A stretch of 5,189 nucleotides of DNA from an uncultured Synergistales bacterium (GTDB lineage Bacteria > Synergistota > Synergistia > Synergistales > Aminobacteriaceae), in assembly GCA_905233335.1 (NCBI GenBank), contig CAJOED010000180.1, forward strand, positions 1-5,189. Reading direction: 5' to 3'. The notes beneath the pieces are model-generated. The model did not search any database. It saw only the letters and a list, made by a program, of their open reading frames with translations, and was not told where the DNA came from. Shown here one piece after another: positions 1 through 5,189 of this stretch. Each line of letters opens with the position of its first letter. Within the stretch, counting starts at the first letter, position 1. Both the position numbers and the translations under genes were made by a program.

Positions 1-122
1 ATGTTCTGCGACTTGAACGGGCAAATGTGAAGTCCCATGTTCGAGAGCATACGACATAAGCCCGCAGCAATGAAACTTTTTCCCGAGTAGCTTGATGTTC
101 CCTGAATCATTATGCCTTTCAT
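1..122 (-). CDS. cobQ: Cobyric acid synthase, N-terminal end only
   Basis: Only 40 complete codons fall inside the window; the gene continues past position 1. CobQ/CbiP uses ATP and glutamine to amidate side chains b, d, e and g of adenosyl-cobyrinic acid a,c-diamide in cobalamin synthesis. The visible part reads MIQGTSSYSGKS from residue 5, an ATP-binding P-loop of the deviant dethiobiotin-synthetase-like type, then AAGLCR and the characteristic PFKSQN at 35-40. The more common loop form is GTxSxxGKS, so this one fits. ATG 122 gives the usual N-terminus but has no clear ribosome binding site. An alternative ATG at 110 has AAAGG 4 nt upstream. It lies 27 nt after the decarboxylase stop with no terminator between, so it is probably co-transcribed, though a functional link to phosphonate synthesis is not shown. 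Confidence 0.85.
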   Translation of the reverse strand, partial: MKGIMIQGTSSYSGKSFIAAGLCRMLSNMGLHICPFKSQN

Positions 123-149
123 GACAGAAAAGCATATACGCCTTTTGTT

Positions 150-1268
150 TTATTCGCAAGTGTTACGACGATAGATATATCCCATAAACGCCTTCTTGTT
201 ATCGATTGCGCTAGTTGTCGGCCGTCCTAAATCATCACGCGCACCGATTCTTGATTTTGCCTCTATGAACGTCAGAGCTTCACTGTATTTTGCGTTCGAG
301 AGTGCCTCGTCAAGTTCAGCATAACTATCAACACTTGACACATGAACATAGCCGCATGATTTTGCAATGTCCGGGAGGCTGATTTTCCCCGCAACTGTCG
401 GAAGCCCCCCGACGCTTTCATGAGCCGAATTGTTGATGACGATATGCACGAGGTTTTTCGGCTTTATGCTCCCGATTACCGCCATAGCTCCCATATGCAT
501 TAATGCTGCTCCGTCGCCGTCGATGCACCATACTTTACCCGGAACACTCAACGCAACACCTAGCGCGATAGATGACGCATGACCCATAGAGCCGACAGTG
601 AGAAAATCGCGTTCATGACTCTCACGTAACTCGAAAAGTTCTCGGGAAGTTTTGCCGGTAGTGCTGACTATGGGAGAGTCGCCGGTGAATGTGATGATGT
701 GCCTGATGATTTCTTCACGCGCCATAGAGTAGTCGTTCTGGTACTTCACTTTTTCGCCGTAACTCAAAGCTCCCTTTCGTATCACAAACGCGGCATTACG
801 TCCCTCACGTAAAATTTCGCGGAACTCACTCATTGCGTCTTGAAGCTCCTGCTGTGATGTCTCCTTGCTGACGACAAAATACTTTATGCCGAGAAGTTCG
901 AGAAGTTCACACGTTACAGCTCCCTGATAGATATGCTGAGGCTCATCATGCACTCCCGGTTCACCTCGCCAGCCCACGACAAATATTACGGGTATGTTGT
1001 AGACTTTGGGATTGGTGAGGCTCGTCGATGGGTTTACGATGTTCCCAAGCCCGGAATTTTGCATGTATACGGCCGGAATTTTCCCGGTTGCTAGATGATA
1101 CCCGGCGGCGGTTGCTAATGCGTTTCCCTCATTTGCGGCGATAATGTGGTGTGCGGGGTCTGTGCCGTACGTGTTCATGAGGTAGTCGCATAGTGCACGT
1201 AACTGGCTGTCAGGGACTCCTGCGAAAAAACTACAGCCGATAGTGTCAGCAAAAAATTTCACGTCCAT
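150..1268 (-). CDS. aepY: Phosphonopyruvate decarboxylase
   Basis: This ThDP- and Mg-dependent enzyme decarboxylates phosphonopyruvate to phosphonoacetaldehyde, the irreversible step that pulls the unfavourable PEP mutase equilibrium forward. The 372 residues match the usual length of the family. The N-terminal pyrimidine-binding half carries GVPDS at 17-21, the ThDP-activating Glu47 in AANEGNA, MQNSGLGN at 69-76 and a WRGEPG...DEPQH stretch at 100-112. The C-terminal diphosphate-binding half carries STTGKTSRE at 202-210, GSMGH at 226-230, and the metal/ThDP motif running from GDG at 251-253 to NN at 279-280, followed by HESVGG. No key residue appears to be missing. ATG 1268 follows an AAGGAG site that forms the last codons of the upstream dehydrogenase gene, with an 8-nt gap between stop and start. 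This layout suggests translational coupling. Sulfopyruvate decarboxylase is a relative, but the mutase neighbour favours phosphonopyruvate. Confidence 0.94.
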   Translation of the reverse strand: MDVKFFADTIGCSFFAGVPDSQLRALCDYLMNTYGTDPAHHIIAANEGNALATAAGYHLATGKIPAVYMQNSGLGNIVNPSTSLTNPKVYNIPVIFVVGWRGEPGVHDEPQHIYQGAVTCELLELLGIKYFVVSKETSQQELQDAMSEFREILREGRNAAFVIRKGALSYGEKVKYQNDYSMAREEIIRHIITFTGDSPIVSTTGKTSRELFELRESHERDFLTVGSMGHASSIALGVALSVPGKVWCIDGDGAALMHMGAMAVIGSIKPKNLVHIVINNSAHESVGGLPTVAGKISLPDIAKSCGYVHVSSVDSYAELDEALSNAKYSEALTFIEAKSRIGARDDLGRPTTSAIDNKKAFMGYIYRRNTCE

Positions 1269-1285
1269 AATAATAATTACTCCTT
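1269..1285 (-). promoter_or_regulatory. Ribosome binding site of the decarboxylase inside the dehydrogenase 3' end
   Basis: AAGGAG (1285-1280) encodes the final Lys-Glu of the dehydrogenase and is followed by its TAA stop, then an AT-only spacer to ATG 1268 (11 nt from the motif). Termination and re-initiation are thus likely coupled. Confidence 0.7.
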
Positions 1286-2281
1286 CACAGTAAGAATTTC
1301 GCGATAAAGTTTTCTGATTGTGTCATTGTCCATAACAACAGGAAAATTCTTCAGCCTTTCAGTGTTGACTGACGACGCAAGAATGTCTATCTCCTGTTCT
1401 GATGCTTCAGGTACATTCAGGCCAAGCCGCGAGAATATCTCCTCGAACTTTTCCGCCGCACTAACGGGAGAACTGCAGCCCATAGCCGACGCAATGTCAT
1501 TCAGGACATCAAGCCGTGAGTTTTCTGTGAGACGCCTGAACAACACCCTGATGCACAATGCCGCGCTGTGTCCGTGTGCTGTCCCGAAAAGGCTGGTGAT
1601 TTTGTAGCACATCGCATGTCCTGCCGTAGTCTGTGCTATGTTGATGGCTTTTCCGGCAGTGTATGAGGCTCGCAGCATCTTGTCGGGATCGTAGCTCTCC
1701 GGGTAATTCGTGAGCATACGCGTAATGTCCGTAAGGGCTGTGCGTGAAAATTCGCGGCTCTGTTGTGTAGCGTTCACCGACCAGAAAGACTCCAGCGCAT
1801 GACACATAGCATCGAGGGCTGAAGATTTGCGATGATATTCGGGCAGATATTTTAGTAATTCGGGGTCAAACAAAACGTAATCAGGGATCATAATGTCGTC
1901 AGTGATTGAGAGCTTCACTCCGTCCCGATAGAGCACCGCAAACCTCGTAGCCTCGCTCCCGCTTCCTGCCGTCGTCGGAATGACAGCCAGCAGTGAGTCA
2001 GGATTATTCAGCTTCACATACTTTGCTACGTCAATTGCTGTACCCCCTCCCACCGTAAGTATAAAGGCGCACCCTTTGCTCCTGAAAAATTCGGAGGCCG
2101 ATATTGCGTCTTCAAGTTTCGGGTTGGGAGTATAGTCGGTGAAATGCTCAACACTGACAGAGTTCAAACATTCATGGAGGCGCGTAAAATTCTCCGCTGA
2201 TTTCCCGTGAACGAATAATATTTTTCCCGCATCACGTAAAATCTCTGCAAGCTCCCTGTAACTGTTCAATACTCTCTGCAT
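1277..2281 (-). CDS. Iron-type (group III) alcohol dehydrogenase, probable phosphonoacetaldehyde reductase
   Basis: It probably reduces phosphonoacetaldehyde to 2-hydroxyethylphosphonate with NAD(P)H in the cytoplasm, as PhpC and FomC do in phosphinothricin and fosfomycin pathways. The 334-residue protein has the group III layout: a nucleotide-binding GGGTAID at 78-84, the PTTAGSGSE loop at 102-110, and an alpha-helical C-terminal half carrying the metal ligands. By spacing these are Asp157, His161, His222 and His236 (the last two 14 residues apart, as in FucO). It is somewhat shorter than the roughly 380 residues of FucO-like enzymes, which suits the phosphonoacetaldehyde reductase branch. 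A GTG at 2290 is also in frame, but it lies 1 nt from the GGAG motif, while ATG 2281 has a 10-nt spacer, so I chose the ATG. The specific substrate rests on the neighbouring mutase and decarboxylase; the family assignment itself is firm. Confidence 0.88.
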   Translation of the reverse strand: MQRVLNSYRELAEILRDAGKILFVHGKSAENFTRLHECLNSVSVEHFTDYTPNPKLEDAISASEFFRSKGCAFILTVGGGTAIDVAKYVKLNNPDSLLAVIPTTAGSGSEATRFAVLYRDGVKLSITDDIMIPDYVLFDPELLKYLPEYHRKSSALDAMCHALESFWSVNATQQSREFSRTALTDITRMLTNYPESYDPDKMLRASYTAGKAINIAQTTAGHAMCYKITSLFGTAHGHSAALCIRVLFRRLTENSRLDVLNDIASAMGCSSPVSAAEKFEEIFSRLGLNVPEASEQEIDILASSVNTERLKNFPVVMDNDTIRKLYREILTVKE

Positions 2282-2295
2282 TGTCTTCACACTCC
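2282..2295 (-). promoter_or_regulatory. Ribosome binding site deciding the dehydrogenase start
   Basis: GGAG at 2295-2292 is 10 nt from ATG 2281 but only 1 nt from the in-frame GTG 2290. The spacing argues for the ATG. The 28-nt gap after the upstream TAG also holds a seven-T run but no hairpin, so it is not read as a terminator. Confidence 0.6.
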
Positions 2296-2309
2296 GTCAA
2301 AAAAATTTG

Positions 2310-3257
2310 CTAACGTATCTGCCCGCGTATCATGCTCGACGAAACGCCCTTTGTGTAATCAGGCTCAATAACTTGGCCGTCCCATTCTGACATCGTAGCT
2401 ATTGCCTTTGCTCGTACATCAGCAAGAGGACCTTCGCGCCAGTCCTTTCCGTGAATCATGAAGTCAGGCTTGAGTCTCCGTATATTGTCGTCGTAATCGC
2501 GGGTCATTTGAGGCACGACCTCATCAACATACTTTATGCTCTCGATTACGATTTTGCGCTGTTCGTACGTCATGTAGGGCTTGGGCTTGTACGTGGAGAT
2601 TGCCTCGTCAGCGAACAGTCCCACTATGACTCTGCCATAACGAGCGGCTGTCTTGAGAATGTTGATGTGTCCGGGGTGAACTATATCTGCCGACATGGGA
2701 ACGTATACAGTCAGCCCGGAGTTTTTGAGCCTTTCACGTACGCAAGAATCATCAAACACATAATCGCCTTCCACGCTCGAACATTCCGGGGTTATCGCAC
2801 GAGCCGGACTGTGTGTATGATGTACGCACCCGTCGCACAAAGTCCCGTCAAGATCGTCCTCAATGAAGCGTCGCCGCATGTCCTTCATTTTTTCGCCGTA
2901 CCAGCCTTCTCTCAATGATACTTTGTTGAGGTCGGCAACTACCAGCATGTTCTCATAGTCAGCATTCTCGACGGACAAATAGCCCTCCTGAGTTACTGAT
3001 ATTGCGTCGAACGGGAGATTACACCTGCGCCGGACTTCATCATCACAATCACAGCGCAATAACTCATCAATTTCCGGCATATATCCTCCCTGGTTATACA
3101 CGTACTTGAAGACAATCTGATCCGCCAGGCCGCCGAAGACCTCGAAATATTTTTCGCGCAAGTTCTCGGTGAATCGCGTCAATATCCCGGTAACGTATAT
3201 CTTGTAGTTCTTCCCGGACTCTTTCCTGTATTCGTTCAGGTAGTGCAGGTGATTCAT
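2310..3257 (-). CDS. SPASM-like region plus TagD-like cytidylyltransferase, C-terminal fragment
   Basis: This is the downstream piece of the broken radical SAM fusion. The first ATG in frame is at 3257, but homologous sequence begins about 39 codons earlier, near 3374. No ribosome binding site precedes 3257, so independent translation is doubtful. Counting from that ATG, residues 1-60 finish the radical SAM barrel. Residues 69-144 are SPASM-like, with Cys69, Cys71, Cys79 (in CNLPF) and a final CDGC at 141-144. The Cys normally found after the G-Y-L strand is absent (SVEN at 95-98). A linker then leads to a cytidylyltransferase fold at about 182-315, with HPGH at 194-197, HGKDWR, and a closing GVSSSMI at 304-310 that matches the ISTT-type nucleotide-binding motif of TagD relatives. 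That domain looks intact and probably binds CTP or a similar NTP. The natural substrate is unknown; a phosphonate is an inference from the neighbours. Confidence 0.78.
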   Translation of the reverse strand: MNHLHYLNEYRKESGKNYKIYVTGILTRFTENLREKYFEVFGGLADQIVFKYVYNQGGYMPEIDELLRCDCDDEVRRRCNLPFDAISVTQEGYLSVENADYENMLVVADLNKVSLREGWYGEKMKDMRRRFIEDDLDGTLCDGCVHHTHSPARAITPECSSVEGDYVFDDSCVRERLKNSGLTVYVPMSADIVHPGHINILKTAARYGRVIVGLFADEAISTYKPKPYMTYEQRKIVIESIKYVDEVVPQMTRDYDDNIRRLKPDFMIHGKDWREGPLADVRAKAIATMSEWDGQVIEPDYTKGVSSSMIRGQIR

Positions 3258-3352
3258 GACTGTGTCGAAATCATCACGGCCATGAATGAACTTATAGAGC
3301 TTCTTTGTCGGCGCATTAATCGAGAACTTTATGCTGTCGAGTCCTGCGTCGA

Positions 3353-3730
3353 TTACTGCTCGTATTCGTTCGAACCGTTCGACGTGAGATACACATACGA
3401 GTAGCCGATGTCTTTTGCCTTTGCGATGTATTCAGGCAGTTCGGGCACAAGAAACGGCTCTCCTGTTGCGTAAAATCCGACCTCACGTGTTCCCAAGTCA
3501 TAAGCCTGCTGCAGAATGTCAAAACCTTTTGCCTTGTCCATTTTCGCCGGCTTGCGTTTCATTTTCTGATGTGCGCAGAAGATACATGCATGGTTGCACG
3601 CGCTCGACAGCTCCATCAAAAAATTAGTTTTCGGGAACGGCGGTTCAAGGCAGTATAATTCTTCCCTGTCCGCTTTCTTGAGACGCACCCTCTCTTGAAG
3701 GTCTACGTCCTTGCCCATATTGTTACTCAT
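3353..3730 (-). CDS. Radical SAM core, N-terminal fragment
   Basis: This is the upstream piece of the broken radical SAM fusion, 125 residues. The [4Fe-4S]-binding CX3CX2C motif is Cys45, Cys49 and Cys52, in the order CNHACIFC, with the usual aromatic residue before the last Cys. The glycine-rich SAM-binding motif appears as ATGEP at 88-92, in place of the common GGEP. The beta strand YVYLTSNG ends at residue 119, six residues before the premature stop. A complete radical SAM barrel is about 200 residues or more, so this piece cannot form the whole fold. The start ATG is well supported by an AAAGGGGG ribosome binding site 6 nt upstream, which overlaps the PEP mutase stop codon. The last six residues (SNEYEQ) are probably out-of-frame sequence. 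Confidence 0.8.
   Translation of the reverse strand: MSNNMGKDVDLQERVRLKKADREELYCLEPPFPKTNFLMELSSACNHACIFCAHQKMKRKPAKMDKAKGFDILQQAYDLGTREVGFYATGEPFLVPELPEYIAKAKDIGYSYVYLTSNGSNEYEQ
3367..3382 (-). repeat. Short direct repeat with palindrome at the frame break
   Basis: TCGAACG occurs twice on the minus strand (3382-3376 and 3373-3367), 9 bp apart start to start. The 8-bp palindrome GTTCGAAC (3375-3368) overlaps the second copy. The frame of the radical SAM gene changes here. Such a repeat may favour slippage, though a simple 9-bp slip would keep the frame, so it does not explain the break alone. Confidence 0.45.
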
Positions 3731-3744
3731 AAAATACCCCCTTT
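3731..3744 (-). promoter_or_regulatory. Ribosome binding site of the radical SAM gene
   Basis: On the minus strand AAAGGGGG (3744-3737) lies 6 nt before ATG 3730. It overlaps the TAA of the PEP mutase gene (3745-3743), which suggests the two genes are translated in series. Confidence 0.7.
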
Positions 3745-5189
3745 ATGTATTTTCTTCAGGAGCAGGGATTAACCGTATAATTTCGCTGAACGGCATCAAG
3801 TCCTTGTCGCATTCTGAAGAGCGGTGATGTTCGAGAATATTTCTTGCCGCCTTCTGCACTGCCGGGACAGCCGCACGCATGAGGTGATTCGCGTAAATTA
3901 TCACGTTTGCCCCCCGCACCCTGAATTCTTCTTCTGTTACTGTGTTGTATGTTGTCGGAACGAGCACTATCGGAGTAACTTTGTCGCGCTCCCTGAACTT
4001 TTCGAGGAACGCAAAAATTTCTGCCGGGTCTTTTCTGCGTGAGTGCATCATGACAGCATCAGCTCCCGCCGAAACAAACGCAAACGCCCGACTCAATGCG
4101 TCATCAAGTCCGCGTTCAAGTATGAGGCTCTCGATCCTTGCGCATATCATGAAGTCCCGCGTCTTTTGTGCCTTTTTGCCAGCGCGTATCTTCTCCGAAA
4201 AGTTCTCTATGCTCTCCTGAACTTGTGCAACTTCCGTCCCGAAAAGGCTGTTTTTCTTGAGGCCGGTCTTATCCTCAATAATAATCATGGACACTCCGAG
4301 TCTCTCAAGAGTCCTCACTGTGTACGTGAAGTGTTCGGGTCTTCCTCCTGTATCGCCGTCAAATATTATGGGCTTGGTAGTTACTTCTATGATGTCCTCT
4401 ATAGTGCGGAATCTGCTCGTCATGTCTACGAGTTCTATATCTGGCTTGCCTTTTGCTGTACTGTCGCACAATGAACTCACCCACATAGCGTCGAACTGCT
4501 TAGCTCCGCCGTCCTGATAGACTTTCTCATTCTCCACGATAAGTCCCGTCAACCCGTCGTGAGCTTCCATTGCCGTAACAAAATTCTTTATGCCGAGTAA
4601 CTTCCGTAACCTTCCGCGACGTATATCGGGCATGGCTAAGTCCGCGCGTGTATGTGCTTCAAGTTCCGCGTACCTGTCATCTTTCGAGTATGGATACTCA
4701 ACGAGCCTCCCTCCGTATGACGCAAGAATACTCGCTGCCTCGTCGCGTATGGGCTTCTGGAATCCCGTCCGCCAGTCGTCGCCGTGAACGAATATATCGG
4801 GCTTGTAGCGTTCTAGATTCTCACGGTACGAGAGAGTCTTCTGCTCCACGACTCTGTACACACCCGCGATGTTCTCGAACATTGCTTTTCTGTCAGCGAA
4901 CGACACTAACGGGAAACGCTTATAGCCAGCAACAGCCTCATCTGACAGCACGCCGATAATGAGCCGGCCAAGTCTGCGGGCTTTTCTGATGATGTTTATG
5001 TGTCCGCCGTGAAGTATTCCTGTCGAAAAACCTATATATACTGTCCGGGATTCTATTTCTCTTATTCGTGAGGAGATTACTGCGAGGTCTTCAGGGGTAT
5101 CAATTTCGGAGCAAAGGAGGTTTCGTAAATCACACGCGAAAATGCTGCACGTGCCGTCAAGGTCGTTCAATGCCCGCTCGGCGTAAAAA
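3743..5189 (-). CDS. aepX: Phosphoenolpyruvate mutase, fused to nucleotidyltransferase domains (5' end outside window)
   Basis: This enzyme rearranges PEP to phosphonopyruvate, the C-P bond forming step of phosphonate synthesis. The frame is open to the window edge. A TTG at 5170 could be taken as a start, but the codons before it read on smoothly and the residues just after it (a CSEIDTPEDL stretch) look like the C-terminal tail of a MobA-like NTP transferase, so the true start lies upstream. Counting from the TTG, a TagD-like domain covers about 43-165 (HGGH at 54-57, HGDDWR at 129-134) and the PEP mutase domain about 195-445. The mutase keeps the family residues: D244 after GKP, the GDTGG loop with D271 and D273, the EDKTGLKKNS signature at 299-308 (E299, K305, N307), R345 and H376. 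The TagD-like domain lacks the usual G-[IV]-S-[ST] motif near its end. It ends with TAA 12 nt before the next gene. The mutase assignment is firm; the activity of the fused domains is uncertain. Confidence 0.93.
   Translation of the reverse strand, partial: FYAERALNDLDGTCSIFACDLRNLLCSEIDTPEDLAVISSRIREIESRTVYIGFSTGILHGGHINIIRKARRLGRLIIGVLSDEAVAGYKRFPLVSFADRKAMFENIAGVYRVVEQKTLSYRENLERYKPDIFVHGDDWRTGFQKPIRDEAASILASYGGRLVEYPYSKDDRYAELEAHTRADLAMPDIRRGRLRKLLGIKNFVTAMEAHDGLTGLIVENEKVYQDGGAKQFDAMWVSSLCDSTAKGKPDIELVDMTSRFRTIEDIIEVTTKPIIFDGDTGGRPEHFTYTVRTLERLGVSMIIIEDKTGLKKNSLFGTEVAQVQESIENFSEKIRAGKKAQKTRDFMICARIESLILERGLDDALSRAFAFVSAGADAVMMHSRRKDPAEIFAFLEKFRERDKVTPIVLVPTTYNTVTEEEFRVRGANVIIYANHLMRAAVPAVQKAARNILEHHRSSECDKDLMPFSEIIRLIPAPEENT

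Larger units (their letters stand above)
2310..3730 (-). pseudogene. Radical SAM/SPASM-like protein fused to TagD-like cytidylyltransferase, frame broken
   Basis: Two adjacent reading frames make one logical protein of about 473 residues: radical SAM core, SPASM-like region, then a C-terminal cytidylyltransferase fold. The first frame runs from ATG 3730 to TAA 3353. The continuation is in the -1 frame and is recognisable from 3374, where it reads FERIRAVIDAGLDSIKFSIN, the stretch that normally follows the first half's LTSNG strand in this radical SAM type. The frames overlap without stops over about 3413-3351, so the change lies there, most likely just after the NG codons at 3379-3374. The spacing is also short: radical SAM proteins usually have about five residues between NG and the E of the next helix. 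A loss of about 13 nt would therefore explain the break better than one missing base. I see no classic slippery heptamer. It could be a true pseudogene, two split proteins, or a sequence or assembly error. The gene sits between PEP mutase and the phosphonoacetaldehyde reductase-like gene. Confidence 0.75.

Noticed and set aside
1..135. An overlapping minus-strand frame from ATG 135, preceded by AAAAGG at good spacing and open to the window edge
   Set aside because: Its translation has no recognisable motif, while the frame from ATG 122 gives a clear CobQ P-loop and PFKSQN.
2282..2309. The seven-T run between the radical SAM gene and the dehydrogenase gene as a terminator
   Set aside because: No GC-rich stem precedes it, and the genes around it form one pathway.
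2451..2918. A 155-codon plus-strand frame opposite the cytidylyltransferase domain
   Set aside because: It lies antisense to a conserved coding region, and its translation shows no domain or ribosome binding site that I can support.
3351..3413. Programmed -1 ribosomal frameshifting as the cause of the split
   Set aside because: I see no X-XXY-YYZ slippery heptamer in the overlap and no clear downstream hairpin, and the loop also appears several residues too short.
3316..3522. A 68-codon minus-strand frame across the radical SAM break
   Set aside because: It is the third frame, with Arg/Thr-rich composition and no family motif; neither half of the radical SAM protein uses it.
4043..4474. A 143-codon plus-strand frame opposite the PEP mutase domain, and several smaller ones nearby
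   Set aside because: They are shadows of a strongly conserved gene on the other strand.
1..5189. CRISPR arrays, tRNA or rRNA genes, insertion sequences
   Set aside because: The window is almost completely filled with protein genes, and I found no regular repeats, cloverleaf sequence or transposase.

Overview
The window is one tightly packed minus-strand gene set (transcription runs from high to low coordinates) for the early steps of phosphonate (C-P bond) biosynthesis, followed by the first codons of a cobalamin gene. Coding sequence fills almost the whole window. The spacers are about 12, 28, 8 and 27 nt, and I see no internal promoter or terminator, so this looks like an internal piece of a longer operon, open at both ends.

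In transcription order: (1) 5189-3743, the 3' part of a multidomain phosphoenolpyruvate (PEP) mutase: the tail of a MobA-like nucleotidyltransferase, then a TagD-like cytidylyltransferase fold, then a complete PEP mutase domain. (2) 3730-2310, a radical SAM / SPASM-like protein fused to a second TagD-like cytidylyltransferase domain; its frame is broken near 3374, so it reads as two pieces. (3) 2281-1277, a group III iron-type alcohol dehydrogenase resembling phosphonoacetaldehyde reductases. (4) 1268-150, a ThDP-dependent phosphonopyruvate decarboxylase. (5) 122-1, the N-terminus of cobyric acid synthase (CobQ/CbiP).

The inferred pathway is PEP to phosphonopyruvate (PEP mutase), to phosphonoacetaldehyde (decarboxylase), to 2-hydroxyethylphosphonate (dehydrogenase). 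No 2-aminoethylphosphonate aminotransferase is visible. The three nucleotidyltransferase modules suggest that a phosphonate is activated as a CMP or similar adduct for transfer to a lipid, glycan or other polymer, but the final product cannot be read from this window. The role of the radical SAM fusion is unknown, and it is the most unusual item here.

The organism is a bacterium of mid GC content. Radical SAM chemistry, an iron-type dehydrogenase and corrinoid synthesis fit an anaerobe. Synergistota or spirochaete-like bacteria are possibilities, but this is a weak guess and nothing in the window settles it.
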